From NCBI RefSeq assembly GCF_030813505.1, contig NZ_JAUSUE010000005.1: a DNA stretch of 64,000 bases. One strand, 5' to 3'. Shown piece after piece: positions 16,479 to 25,889 of the stretch; position 1 is the stretch's first letter; each line of letters opens with the position of its first letter. The stretch is from Pectinatus haikarae (GTDB taxonomy: Bacteria > Bacillota > Negativicutes > Selenomonadales > Selenomonadaceae). The notes below the pieces were generated by a model that was not told the DNA's origin, ran no database searches, and was given only the letters and a program-made list of their open reading frames with translations. The position numbers and the translations under genes were made by a program.

Positions 16479-18476
16479 TTGAAAAGGTGCTTTAGACAGA
16501 TTGGCCCATATGTTATGGCCTTTTTTTTTGCAGCTTCTCCCACGGTTTTTGCAGCGGATAACACTGACGATGCAAAAACGGAGGAAGACGACAGTCAAAC
16601 TTTTGTTTTCGATGAAGTTGTGGTAACTGCACCGAAAATGAAGGAACCATTAAAAGTAGAAACAGATCCGAGACATCCGCGTCAGCCGGTGCCAGCTGCC
16701 GATGGGGCCGGTTATTTGAAAAATATTCCGGGGTTTTCGATGGTGAGAAAAGGGGGGACAGGTGGTGATCCTATCTTTCGAGGCTTAGGAGGCAGCCGGC
16801 TGAATATAGTGATGAACGGAGGTTATATTTTAGGAGGCTGTCCGAGTAGAATGGATCCTACTACTACCTATGTTTTTCCTGAAACCTTCAGTAAAATAAC
16901 TGTATTGAAAGGTCCGGAAAGTGTAGAATACGGCAGCAGCATAGCAGGTTCAATAATGTTCGAAAGGGATACAGAGCCTTTTACAAAACCGGGAACAAGA
17001 CTTAATACAAGCCTTCTTTTTGGCAGTGATAATCGAAGAGATCAATTGCTGGATGTTACGCAAGGTGATGAAAAGGGCTATGTACGTATAATCAGGACGA
17101 GAAATAAGGCAGGCGATTATAAAGATGGCAATGGCAATTATATTCATTCTGCATATAAGAGGGACAGTACAACAGGAATAATAGGCTTCACACCGGATAA
17201 AGATACATTGCTGGAATTTTCTATTGATACAAGTTCGGGAAGGGCTGCCTACGCAGATCGCAATGTTGACGGAACACAATTTGACAGAGACAGTTATAAT
17301 TTGCGGTTTGAGAAAAGAAATATTGGCAGTGTTCTGCAAAATATAAAGGTCAATGCTTCCAGAAGCACAATTGATCACATTATGGATAATTATACGCTGC
17401 GTCCTTTAAAAGCCGGCACTATGGCAAGTTCAATGGAAGTGAAAAGGACCACTACGAGCGGAAGAATATCATTTGATCTGGCGTTGGCGAAAAATTCTTC
17501 AGCTGTTTTAGGTATGGATTATCAAAAGAATGAACATTCAGGAAATATGATTATGGGTGTGAAAGATTATTCTGCCAAACCATTGTCACCGGATATGACA
17601 TTTACAAATTATGGAATTTTTGCTGATTATAAAACTTATATTGATGATAACAGCCGGATACTGAGCGGTATACGTTTTGATGATCTGGCTGTTAAGTATG
17701 CAAAATATCCGGGAAGAGAAGATCATGACAGGACATATGCAGCTTTTCTTCGATATGAGCATGATTCTGTGCGCATGCCGGTGACGTCATATGTAGGGAT
17801 AGGTCATGCGGAACGTCCGGCAGATTGGTGGGAACGGAGAAAAACAGGCGGGATGTCGGCATCGCCAGAAAAAAACACTCAGCTGGATACAGGCTGGCTT
17901 TATCATAAAGGAAAAATAAATGCAAATGTATCACTTTTTTATTCAAATGTAGATGATTTTATTTTAGTGATAAATGAAGGAAATGCAGTAAAGAATATTG
18001 ATGCAGTATTATACGGCGGAGAGGCCGATTATACATATAAGTTATCTGAAAGATGGACGGCAGGTGCTGCGCTGGCATATACACAAGGGCGCAATAAAAC
18101 GAATGACAGACCTCTTCCCCAAATTGCACCTTTTGAAGCGACATTCAGCCTTAAATCAAATATTGATGATAAATGGGAAGCAGGAATACTATGGCGGCTG
18201 GTAGCTGCACAGAAACAGTATTCTGTGGGAGAAGGAAATGAAATTGGCACAGATATAGGCCCTTCCGGTGGTTTTGGAATTTTGTCTTTGAACGCTTCTT
18301 ATAAACCAAATAAAAATTGGACTATAGCTGCGGGTGTGGACAACCTGCTCAATAAAAATTATGCGGAATTTGTGAGCCGCGGCGGTGTGGATATATCTAC
18401 ACTTGATATGCCTGCTACTGTACGGGTCAATGAACCGGGAAGAAGTTTCTGGTTAAAGGTAAATTACAATTTTTAG
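16479..18476 (+). CDS. TonB-dependent outer-membrane receptor, copper-receptor (OprC/NosA) type
   Basis: This 665-residue outer-membrane receptor starts at a TTG, eight bases after GGAGGA; that start gives a clean signal peptide (MKRCFRQ... cleaved after SPTVFA). A TonB-box-like FDEVVVTAP follows, then a plug domain (about 60-170) with IPGFSMVRKGGTGGDPIFRG, GSRLNIVMNGG and VLKGPESVEYG, then a 22-stranded barrel ending in the aromatic KVNYNF. The plug contains Cys121-x3-Met125 within GGCPSRMDP, the CxxxM copper site of Pseudomonas OprC, so the copper-receptor subfamily is likely. A Fur-like box upstream suggests iron control. The ligand, copper or a metal chelate, remains inference. Confidence 0.9.
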   Translation: MKRCFRQIGPYVMAFFFAASPTVFAADNTDDAKTEEDDSQTFVFDEVVVTAPKMKEPLKVETDPRHPRQPVPAADGAGYLKNIPGFSMVRKGGTGGDPIFRGLGGSRLNIVMNGGYILGGCPSRMDPTTTYVFPETFSKITVLKGPESVEYGSSIAGSIMFERDTEPFTKPGTRLNTSLLFGSDNRRDQLLDVTQGDEKGYVRIIRTRNKAGDYKDGNGNYIHSAYKRDSTTGIIGFTPDKDTLLEFSIDTSSGRAAYADRNVDGTQFDRDSYNLRFEKRNIGSVLQNIKVNASRSTIDHIMDNYTLRPLKAGTMASSMEVKRTTTSGRISFDLALAKNSSAVLGMDYQKNEHSGNMIMGVKDYSAKPLSPDMTFTNYGIFADYKTYIDDNSRILSGIRFDDLAVKYAKYPGREDHDRTYAAFLRYEHDSVRMPVTSYVGIGHAERPADWWERRKTGGMSASPEKNTQLDTGWLYHKGKINANVSLFYSNVDDFILVINEGNAVKNIDAVLYGGEADYTYKLSERWTAGAALAYTQGRNKTNDRPLPQIAPFEATFSLKSNIDDKWEAGILWRLVAAQKQYSVGEGNEIGTDIGPSGGFGILSLNASYKPNKNWTIAAGVDNLLNKNYAEFVSRGGVDISTLDMPATVRVNEPGRSFWLKVNYNF

Positions 18477-18530
18477 TTAATAATACAGCCGGCCGGTTTA
18501 ACCGGAAAAAATAATTTTACTGCCGAAGCT

Positions 18531-19469
18531 TCAATGTCTGGGAATACATGCAGTCATAATTTTTTCAAAACACATTTTATAAATAGAGCGCATTGTATCC
18601 AAAGTGCCCGCGCCAACGTGCGGGGTGGCGATAACATTCGGCAAGGTTACAAGCTGATTCTGTGAATCGAATGGTTCTTTTTCCCAGACATCGATGCCGG
18701 CACCTAAGAAACGGCCGTTTTTCATTTCCCGGTAAAGGGCATCTTCATTTATAATTCCGCCACGGCCGACGTTGATTATTACGGCAGTATCCTTGATAAG
18801 CCCGAGGTGATCTTCATCTATAAGATTTTTGGTCTGTGGTGAGAAGGGGAGATGGATGCTGATGATATCCGATTTTTGCAGTAAAATATCCAGTGGTTCA
18901 TATTTAATGCCGTATTCATATTCAACAGCTTCTGTTTGTCTTGTTCTGTTATAGTAGAGCAGCTTTGAACCGAAAGCTTTGGAAAGCTGTGCTGTCCTTT
19001 TTCCTATATGCCCGAAGCCGATGATACCATGTGTTTTGCCGCGTATTTCAAAGGATGAACCGCGATATGCCCACATAGCCCATTTTTTTTGACGGGCCAT
19101 TGCTGCAAGCGGTATGATATTTCGATAAATTGCCAGGATAAGTCCCATTGTAAGTTCGGCTACTCCGTCAGCATTGCCGCCCGGAACATTATCTACCTTG
19201 ATACCTAAAGCCACCGCGGCCAATTTATCAATATTATCTGTTCCCACACCAGTTTTTTGAACTATTTTTAAATTTTTACATTGTTTCATTAAGGCTTTGT
19301 CGACAATATATGTAGCGGTTAAAAGAGCATCTGCTTTTTCCAGATATGTAGAACGTTCTTTTTCATTCAGATCATTTAGAAAGAAAAGCTGTGCATTTTC
19401 AGGTACGGCAAGCCGTATTAAGTCCTCGGTCAATTTATCTACTGTATCTAAAAAAATACATGTTATCAT
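18531..19469 (-). CDS. D-isomer-specific 2-hydroxyacid dehydrogenase
   Basis: The 312-residue NAD-dependent enzyme belongs to the PGDH/glyoxylate-reductase family. The Rossmann loop reads GIIGFGHIGKRTAQ (about 147-160). The catalytic triad is visible as Arg in INVGRGGII, Glu in DVWEKEP and His in ATPHVGAG. It likely interconverts a 2-ketoacid and a D-2-hydroxyacid (phosphoglycerate, glyoxylate or a similar acid). It lacks the ACT domain of full-length SerA. The ATG follows GGGGGA. It is divergent from cstA. Substrate is unassigned. Confidence 0.88.
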   Translation of the reverse strand: MITCIFLDTVDKLTEDLIRLAVPENAQLFFLNDLNEKERSTYLEKADALLTATYIVDKALMKQCKNLKIVQKTGVGTDNIDKLAAVALGIKVDNVPGGNADGVAELTMGLILAIYRNIIPLAAMARQKKWAMWAYRGSSFEIRGKTHGIIGFGHIGKRTAQLSKAFGSKLLYYNRTRQTEAVEYEYGIKYEPLDILLQKSDIISIHLPFSPQTKNLIDEDHLGLIKDTAVIINVGRGGIINEDALYREMKNGRFLGAGIDVWEKEPFDSQNQLVTLPNVIATPHVGAGTLDTMRSIYKMCFEKIMTACIPRH

Positions 19470-19679
19470 ATCAAATTCCCCCTGGTATCTTCCTTATATA
19501 TAAACAGTATAATTCGCCGAAATTAAGAAAAAAGCTTTTTTTATTTCTAAATTGTCAAATTATAACCTCAATAATAAATTTTAATTATTATAAAATAAAC
19601 TGCAAAATATTTAAATTATTATAGACAATTTAGAATGTTTGTGCTAAATTATATAAAATAAGAAGGGGGAGATATTACC

Positions 19680-21524
19680 ATGAATGGAGTCTATCTTGTC
19701 ATTATTACGGCTTGTTTTCTTATTTTAGCATATCGTTTCTATGGAGCATTCATTGCAGCCAAGGTGCTGACACTGAATGAATTCAAGACACCGCCGTCTA
19801 TTCGGCTTGAGGATGGGCATGACTATGTACCAACAAATAAATGGGTGGTATTTGGTCATCATTTTGCAGCTATTGCCGGAGCGGGACCATTGGTAGGACC
19901 GGTTATCGCTGCACAGTTCGGTTATTTGCCGGGAACGTTGTGGATTTTATTTGGTTCAGTGCTAGCCGGTGCTGTACATGATATGGTTATACTTTTGGCT
20001 TCTATACGCCATGACGGCAAATCCATAGCAGAGATAGCAAAAGCTGAGATCAGCAATCTGGCAGGGACAAGTGCCCTTTGGGCGACCTTATTTCTTCTTA
20101 TCATAACTGAAGCCGGTATGGCTGTGGTGGTAGCCAATTCTTTGTTCAACAGTCCATGGGGAGCATTTACCGTGGGAGCAACTATTCCTATTGCAATTTT
20201 TATCGGTCTTTATCTCAGATACCTGCGTCCTGGTAAAATTCGGGAAGCTACTGTGATTGGTGTCGGACTTATACTGCTGGCTGTGGGAGTAGGTCCGTAT
20301 GTGAGAGATTCAGCTGTATTGGCTCCGTATTTTACGTTCAGTGTAGTTCAGATAGAAATAGCGATAGCTGTTTATGGTTTTTTTGCGTCTGTTCTTCCTG
20401 TATGGCTTTTATTGGCACCGCGGGATTATCTCAGCACTTATATGAAAATAGGCACTATAGCGGCTTTGGCTTTAGGTATACTTATCGTTGCGCCCGAAAT
20501 ACGCATGCCTGCCACTTCGCAATTTCTCTGGGGAGGCGGACCTGTAATAAAAGGGTCAGTAATACCTTTTGTTTTTATTACTATCGCCTGTGGTGCATTA
20601 TCCGGATTTCATAGTCTGATATCTACGGGCACTACACCAAAAATGATAGTTAATGAACGCCAGATCCTGCCAATAGGTTACGGCGCTATGCTTACGGAAG
20701 CGTTTATTTCTATGATGGCCCTTATTGCTGCTACGAGTCTGCATCCATCTGATTATTTTGCAATAAATTCCACACAGCAGGCTTTCAACGCACTTGGACT
20801 TAATGTACAGGATCTGCCGATGCTGTCAAATCTGGTCGGTGAAAATCTTATGCATAGACCGGGCGGTGCGGTATCGCTTGCGGTAGGAATGGCGGATGTT
20901 TTTTCCAAGATTCCTTTTATGGATCAATTTATGGGTTTTTGGTATCATTTTTGCATAATGTTTGAAGCTTTGTTCATTTTGACATTAATAGATGCCGGTT
21001 CTCGTGTAGGCCGTTATCTCTTGCAGGAATTGATGGGCAGAGTGTATAAACCGTTCGGTGATACTGAATGGTGGCCGGGCATTATTTTTTGCAGTGCTAT
21101 GATCAGCCTGTGCTGGGGATATCTGGTGCTGCAGGGAAATATAGGAGAAATATGGCCGCTGTTTGGTGTTTCCAATCAACTGTTGGGCACTATTACTTTG
21201 GCAATAGGAACGTCATATATTTATCGTACGGGTCGGGGGCGTTACGCATGGGTAACTATGATACCGTGCTTATTTATAGGTTTTATTACTTGTTATGCCG
21301 ATTATTTGAATATTTTTACCAATTATATACCTGGCGATAAATGGCTTTTGGTAGGAATAAGTGTTATTATGCTTATTCTTGTTGCAGTGGTTATGGTAGA
21401 GTCGATACGCAGCTGGCTTCATTATGCGAAGACTGTAAAACAGGACTATCGCACGCGAGAGGAATTGGAAGCCGAAACGAAAGCTGAACTTGAAAAAAGC
21501 GGACAATTGGCTGAGGTTGAGTAG
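19680..21524 (+). CDS. cstA: Carbon starvation protein CstA family transporter
   Basis: This 614-residue inner-membrane protein has about 16 hydrophobic segments. The CstA hallmark GHHFAAIAGAGPLVGP lies at about 60-75, followed by FGYLPGTLWILFGSVLAGAVHD and later GALSGFHSLISTGTTPKM near 310. Family members (CstA, BtsT) take up peptides or pyruvate when carbon is short. GAAGGGGGA precedes the ATG. A TAGACA-17-TAAATT promoter candidate lies at 19622-19650. It is shorter than the roughly 700-residue E. coli CstA. Transport substrate here, pyruvate or peptides, is inference. Confidence 0.93.
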   Translation: MNGVYLVIITACFLILAYRFYGAFIAAKVLTLNEFKTPPSIRLEDGHDYVPTNKWVVFGHHFAAIAGAGPLVGPVIAAQFGYLPGTLWILFGSVLAGAVHDMVILLASIRHDGKSIAEIAKAEISNLAGTSALWATLFLLIITEAGMAVVVANSLFNSPWGAFTVGATIPIAIFIGLYLRYLRPGKIREATVIGVGLILLAVGVGPYVRDSAVLAPYFTFSVVQIEIAIAVYGFFASVLPVWLLLAPRDYLSTYMKIGTIAALALGILIVAPEIRMPATSQFLWGGGPVIKGSVIPFVFITIACGALSGFHSLISTGTTPKMIVNERQILPIGYGAMLTEAFISMMALIAATSLHPSDYFAINSTQQAFNALGLNVQDLPMLSNLVGENLMHRPGGAVSLAVGMADVFSKIPFMDQFMGFWYHFCIMFEALFILTLIDAGSRVGRYLLQELMGRVYKPFGDTEWWPGIIFCSAMISLCWGYLVLQGNIGEIWPLFGVSNQLLGTITLAIGTSYIYRTGRGRYAWVTMIPCLFIGFITCYADYLNIFTNYIPGDKWLLVGISVIMLILVAVVMVESIRSWLHYAKTVKQDYRTREELEAETKAELEKSGQLAEVE

Positions 21525-21579
21525 GGCAGTTTTAGTATGTGCAGATTTGGATAATATATTTATATTGACTGAATAATTC

Positions 21580-21634
21580 AATAATAGCAGTCTGTATTAT
21601 TTTTATGAAGCAATACAGTCTGCTATTATTTTAT
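21580..21634. terminator. Convergent terminator between cstA and the MFS gene
   Basis: AATAATAGCAGTCTGTATT pairs with AATACAGTCTGCTATTATT (a single mismatch), with T-rich flanks on both strands. Confidence 0.85.
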
Positions 21635-22926
21635 GAAACCTTTATTGGTTTAAGCTCTTTCATTCCCAAACCGTATGATAAAGCACCAATGAGGCACGCT
21701 ATGCCTGAAAGTACTAGAGCTGGTATGAAATTTCCTGCGGAAGTTATGATATAACCGGTAATTATAGGTCCTAATATACCACCAATATTACCAGCACAAT
21801 TTTGAATGCCTCCTAAAACGGACGTCATGTTTCTTGGTGCGACATCTCCGGGTAAAGACCATAATGCAGCTCCTGCGAATGCTAAACCTGCGTAAGAAAA
21901 ACACAATAATGCCATTATTGCGGCCGTCGACTCGATCAAACCTGCAAATGCCACAGATGTAGCGATGAACATTCCGGCAACAAGGTTTATTTTCCGTGCA
22001 CGTGTTAAATTACCAGTGGTTTTATAGGTATGATCAGTGAACCAACCGCCGAACCATTGCACTAAAACACCGGAAAGAGGGGGCAGCATTGCCAGCCAAC
22101 CCATTGTGGTCATTTGCAGACCACGGTCATGTACCAGATATGTTGGAAACCATGTAACAAAAAAGTATATGGCATAGTTTAAGCAGAAAAATCCCAAGCA
22201 CATTGCGCGTACATTTCTATATTTCAGCAATTGGTACCATTTCATAGGCTGGATAGTATCTATTCCTTCCTTTTTAGCCTGATGACTGCGAATGTAGTTT
22301 AATTCTACAGAATTTATGAACTTACTTCGTTCGGGGTCATTGTAGTAAGCAAGCCATGCAATGATCCATACAAGTCCTATACTGCCGCTTATAATGAAAG
22401 GCAGCTGCCAGCCATATGTGACGACCATCCATGTGACGAACGGCATAGTGAAAGCAGTGCCAAACTTGCTACCGCTGTCGAACAGTGCGGCTACTTTCCC
22501 ACGCTCATTGTCAGGAAACCACTTTGCACATATTCCGGCATTGCAGGGATATACTCCGGATTCACCCATACCCATGAAAAGTCTGGCACTTATCAGATGA
22601 CTGACACTGCGAGCTCCTGCTGTTAAGGCGGTTGCGACTGACCACCAGAGAACGGCAATGGCCAGACACATTTTTTGACCAAGTTTATCAGCTAACCAGC
22701 CGGAAGGAATTTGACAAAGGGCATAGCTGAAAAAAAACATGGACATGATATATCCCATTTCTGAGGGACCTATATTTAAATCTTTCATCATGGCGGGCGC
22801 GGCCGCAGACATGACAGTTCTATCCAGATAATTTATAGCAATAACGCTCACCATGAGCAAAGCGACAACATATCTGGCCTTAGTCGGCTTAACGGCAGAG
22901 CTTTTTTCAGAATTTTGTAAAACCAT
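21631..22926 (-). CDS. MFS transporter, anion:cation symporter (galactonate/glucarate) type
   Basis: A 431-residue, 12-helix major facilitator of the ACS family that includes hexonate and hexarate (galactonate, glucarate) and phthalate carriers. The motif NYLDRTVMSAAAPAM near 35-50 and the loop GWLADKLGQK near 85 are typical, as is RLFMGMGESGVYP near 118. GAGGAGG lies 12 bases upstream of ATG 22926, slightly long spacing; no closer conventional start exists. Two dyads further upstream (23007-23029 and 23052-23071) suggest a repressor controls it. Likely a proton-coupled uptake carrier for a sugar acid or related organic anion. Confidence 0.88.
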   Translation of the reverse strand: MVLQNSEKSSAVKPTKARYVVALLMVSVIAINYLDRTVMSAAAPAMMKDLNIGPSEMGYIMSMFFFSYALCQIPSGWLADKLGQKMCLAIAVLWWSVATALTAGARSVSHLISARLFMGMGESGVYPCNAGICAKWFPDNERGKVAALFDSGSKFGTAFTMPFVTWMVVTYGWQLPFIISGSIGLVWIIAWLAYYNDPERSKFINSVELNYIRSHQAKKEGIDTIQPMKWYQLLKYRNVRAMCLGFFCLNYAIYFFVTWFPTYLVHDRGLQMTTMGWLAMLPPLSGVLVQWFGGWFTDHTYKTTGNLTRARKINLVAGMFIATSVAFAGLIESTAAIMALLCFSYAGLAFAGAALWSLPGDVAPRNMTSVLGGIQNCAGNIGGILGPIITGYIITSAGNFIPALVLSGIACLIGALSYGLGMKELKPIKVS

Positions 22927-23006
22927 AGTAAAAGTAATCCTCCTCAGTGTATTTATCAATTATTGCATGATAGACATTAATGAAAATACTAATAATGTGT
23001 AATATA

Positions 23007-23029
23007 TTTGTCAGACTGATGCTGACAAA
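23007..23029. promoter_or_regulatory. Candidate GntR-type operator
   Basis: TTTGTCAG-ACTGATG-CTGACAAA is a perfect dyad with 8-base arms, of the TTGTC...GACAA form bound by FadR-subfamily GntR regulators. It lies about 80 bases before the MFS start. Confidence 0.5.
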
Positions 23030-23051
23030 TGTTTTATCGACCATCCTTTTT

Positions 23052-23071
23052 AATAAGACTGCAGTCTTATT
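23052..23071. repeat. Perfect 20-base palindrome upstream of the MFS gene
   Basis: AATAAGACTGCAGTCTTATT is self-complementary with no spacer; a second candidate operator. Confidence 0.5.
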
Positions 23072-23255
23072 TTGTAAATTTATTTTTGCATGCATCTATC
23101 ATATATATAGCAATTATTGTGCCAATTCATAATTTATTTTACATGATCGGTATAATATCAACTATATTGGGATAAAATTTAATAATTATATAATTTACAT
23201 AATTTATGTTATTATTTGTATTTTTCAATATTGAATTTCATGAACTTCCATTTTG

Positions 23256-23303
23256 AAATACTAAAGCCGGAACCGCAATATCGCGGTTCCGGCTTTAGTA
23301 TTT
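23256..23303. terminator. Long hairpin downstream of gpmA
   Basis: A perfect 21-base-pair stem (arms 23256-23276 and 23283-23303, core AAAGCCGGAACCGC) with a 6-base loop, just past the gpmA stop on the minus strand. The T-run is short. Confidence 0.75.
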
Positions 23304-23319
23304 GGCAATCAGGATAAAA

Positions 23320-24060
23320 TCAAGCTTTACCCTGTGCAGCTACACTGTTGATTTTTGATTGGACAGTGGCTTCATCACCCAGATAGTATTTATCTTTAAT
23401 TTTCCAGCTCTTATCAAATTCATAAACTAAAGGAACACCTGTAGGGATGTTGACACCTACTATTTCTTCAGCGGAAAGATCGTCCAGAAGTTTTACCAGC
23501 GCTCTGAGGGAATTACCGTGCGCGGCGACGACGACTTTTTTGCCGTCTTTCATATCGCGAAGGATATTTTCCTGGTAATAGGGAACTACTCTTGCAATGG
23601 TATCTTTTAGGCTCTCACCAAAGGGAAGTTCGTTTTTATCAACGTCCCTGTAGGCTGAAAGTACTGCCGGATTTCTTTCGTCGGTTTCCGTCAGGAGAGG
23701 CGGACGCACATCAAAAGAACGGCGCCATATTTTTACTTGATCTTCGCCGTATTTTGCGGCTGTTTCAGATTTGTTCAATCCTTGTAAAGCACCGTAATGA
23801 CGTTCATTAAGTTTCCAGGTTTTGATGACGGGCAGCCATGTTCTGTCAAGTTCGCTCAGCACAAGATCAAGAGTGTGGATGGCTCTTTTAAGATATGATG
23901 TATAGCATACATCAAAGTCAAATCCCTTCTCTTTCAGCCAAACACCTGCCGTTTTAGCTTCTTTGCGGCCCTTTTCAGTGAGTTCAACATCTGTCCAGCC
24001 CGTAAAAAGATTTTTTTGATTCCATTCACTTTCACCATGTCTTATCAAGACTAATTTCAT
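23320..24060 (-). CDS. gpmA: 2,3-bisphosphoglycerate-dependent phosphoglycerate mutase
   Basis: This 246-residue cytoplasmic enzyme interconverts 3- and 2-phosphoglycerate in glycolysis and gluconeogenesis. The phosphohistidine motif LIRHGESEWN has His8. The family follows with FTGWTDVELTEKG, the LNERHYGALQGLNKSE segment (about 85-100), and the second catalytic histidine in VVAAHGNSLRALV near 183. Length is normal for the dPGM class. GAGGGG is six bases before the ATG. It may be read through from the flavin oxidoreductase 51 bases upstream. Assignment is secure. Confidence 0.96.
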   Translation of the reverse strand: MKLVLIRHGESEWNQKNLFTGWTDVELTEKGRKEAKTAGVWLKEKGFDFDVCYTSYLKRAIHTLDLVLSELDRTWLPVIKTWKLNERHYGALQGLNKSETAAKYGEDQVKIWRRSFDVRPPLLTETDERNPAVLSAYRDVDKNELPFGESLKDTIARVVPYYQENILRDMKDGKKVVVAAHGNSLRALVKLLDDLSAEEIVGVNIPTGVPLVYEFDKSWKIKDKYYLGDEATVQSKINSVAAQGKA

Positions 24061-24111
24061 TATGTTCCCCTCTTTCCATAGATTTTAATATATGTGCAGA
24101 AAATATGACGA

Positions 24112-25131
24112 TCAGCGATGATACGCCCGTTCATAAGCTTGCGGCAGATAACCAGCTATATTATATTTCAATGCAGCCTGAAGGGCAAAGTAAGGGTCGC
24201 GCAGAAGCTTCCTGCCGAAAGCAATAAGATCAATATTATCGTTGTGCAGAGCCGCTTCAGCTATCTCCGGATCGTTTAAAAGACCGACAGCCATTACAGG
24301 AATTTGGCAGTGTTCTTTTATTACTTTTGCCAATGGAAGCTGATAACCCGGATAGGAGGCCACAGGATCGGGAAGCAGACCGCCTGAACTGACATGAACC
24401 AGATCAATGAGCTCTTTTACGGAATGCAGAATGTCGATCATCATATTTCCATTGATACCGTTTTTATTATAATCGGAAGCGGACACTCTCAGCCATATGG
24501 GCTTTTTTTCGGGCCAGACACTGTGGATATTTTCCAGAACTTCCCGCAGCATCCGGACACGGTTTTCCAGGCAGCCTCCGTATTCGTCAGTGCGTTTATT
24601 CGTAAGCGGCGACAGAAATTCATGAAGCAGATAGCCGTGTGCCGCATGAATCTCAATGCCGTCAAAACCGGCTTTATCAGCGCGGAAGGCGGCCTTGCGG
24701 AAACTGTCAGCAATATCAGCTAATTGGATTTTTGTAAGCTCAGCGGGCTGCTGGTATTCATTGCTGAAGGCTAAGGCACTGGGAGCCAAAGGCTGCCCGC
24801 ATGCAGACTGGCTTTTTCGGCCGGCATGGCTTATCTGGATAGCAATTTTTGCTCCCTGAGCGTGACACGCATCAACTACTTTTTTCAAGCCGGAGATTTG
24901 GTCATCGTTCCAAATGCCAAGATCATTATCTGAAATGCGCCCTATTGGGCTGACTCCTGTTGCCTCGACGATTATCAGTCCGGTGCCGCCAATAGCTCTC
25001 GATGCATAGTGCATGAGGTGAAAATCGGTGGCCTTGCCGTCAGCTGCCGCAGAATACATACACATTGGCGGCATGACAATACGATTTTTTAAAGTCATAT
25101 TTTTAACTTTGAATTGGTCAAATAGTTTCAT
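24112..25131 (-). CDS. namA: NADPH dehydrogenase, old yellow enzyme family (YqjM-like)
   Basis: A 339-residue FMN-dependent TIM-barrel ene-reductase that reduces activated C=C bonds with NADPH. It begins MKLFDQFKVKNMTLKNRIVMPPMCMYSA; the cysteine in PPMCMYS corresponds to the flavin-tuning Cys26 of YqjM. Further family marks are QISHAGRKS, the proton-relay EIHAAHGYLLHEFLSP region near 165-180, LRVSASDY and the FGRKLLRDPY end. The start at 25131 has a weak GTGGTGA; a longer frame to 25203 is unsupported. Substrates are usually enones or nitro compounds. It precedes gpmA by 51 bases. Confidence 0.92.
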   Translation of the reverse strand: MKLFDQFKVKNMTLKNRIVMPPMCMYSAAADGKATDFHLMHYASRAIGGTGLIIVEATGVSPIGRISDNDLGIWNDDQISGLKKVVDACHAQGAKIAIQISHAGRKSQSACGQPLAPSALAFSNEYQQPAELTKIQLADIADSFRKAAFRADKAGFDGIEIHAAHGYLLHEFLSPLTNKRTDEYGGCLENRVRMLREVLENIHSVWPEKKPIWLRVSASDYNKNGINGNMMIDILHSVKELIDLVHVSSGGLLPDPVASYPGYQLPLAKVIKEHCQIPVMAVGLLNDPEIAEAALHNDNIDLIAFGRKLLRDPYFALQAALKYNIAGYLPQAYERAYHR

Positions 25132-25280
25132 TGTATCACCACTTTCGTTCGATTTTTGTATAAGAAAAAGAGAAAATATCGGTTTTTTGAAAAAGAATCT
25201 CAATTACTATTGTTATTATATAATTCTGATGATCGAATTTCAATATTCTCTTATTTTATATCAAGTGAATTTTATTTATA

Positions 25281-25889
25281 TTAGTCTATAAAATTTGTCA
25301 TGATACGTTCTTCCGGCAGAGGTGAAAAAGAATTTTCTGTGTTTTTCAGCAGCCATGACATATTATGCCCAAGAATACGCATCGTCTGTAGTCCCTCAAG
25401 ATCTTTTTTTACATCGGCAGGTGAAAATCCGTGGACGGAATTCCAATATTGCGATGTTGCCACAGGCATTTGGTTGATAGTGAAATATTTATTGAGCCGA
25501 TCAAATGCGGAACTTGCACCGCCACGGCGGCAGCTCACGATGGCAGCGGCGGGTTTTCCCGCTATAGCTTCTCCCCCGGAAAAAAATATACGGTCAAGCA
25601 GTGCACATAAAGCACCGTTCGGAGCAGCATAATATACAGGTGAACCGATGACGATTCCGTCGGCGGTTTTCATTTTTGCAAGGATAGTGTTTGCCGGATC
25701 ATCCTCAAAAATACATCTCTTCAGAGCAGTACATTTTCCACAAGCTATGCATCCATGTACAGGTTGATTGCCTATATGAAGAATTTCTGTTTCAATGTCT
25801 TCTGCCTTGAGCTGACCGGCGACTTCATTCAGCGCAGTATAGGTGCACCCTTCCTTATGAGGACTTCCGTTAATCAGTAAAACTTTCAT
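25281..25889 (-). CDS. NAD(P)H-dependent flavodoxin-like reductase with cysteine motif
   Basis: A 202-residue flavodoxin-fold protein of the FMN reductase/iron-sulfur flavoprotein group. FMN phosphate-binding loop INGSPHKEGCTYTAL lies at about 5-19; GSPVYYAAPNG near 85 is the flavin ring region. CIACGKC at about 47-53 is the compact cysteine motif found in iron-sulfur flavoproteins, and a fourth cysteine (KRCIFEDD) follows, so a 4Fe-4S cluster is plausible. I chose ATG 25889 with AAAAGGGG upstream. Role: single- or two-electron transfer in anaerobic redox metabolism; partner unknown. Confidence 0.88.
   Translation of the reverse strand: MKVLLINGSPHKEGCTYTALNEVAGQLKAEDIETEILHIGNQPVHGCIACGKCTALKRCIFEDDPANTILAKMKTADGIVIGSPVYYAAPNGALCALLDRIFFSGGEAIAGKPAAAIVSCRRGGASSAFDRLNKYFTINQMPVATSQYWNSVHGFSPADVKKDLEGLQTMRILGHNMSWLLKNTENSFSPLPEERIMTNFID

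Larger units (their letters stand above)
22927..23319. other. Regulatory gap upstream of the MFS gene
   Basis: It contains the MFS ribosome site, two dyads (23007-23029, 23052-23071), roughly 180 AT-rich bases where I see nothing, and the terminator-like hairpin at 23256-23303 downstream of gpmA. Confidence 0.6.

Noticed and set aside
18488..18506. CCGGTTTAACCGG palindrome after the TonB receptor as a terminator
   Set aside because: No T-run follows on either strand; the stem is short.
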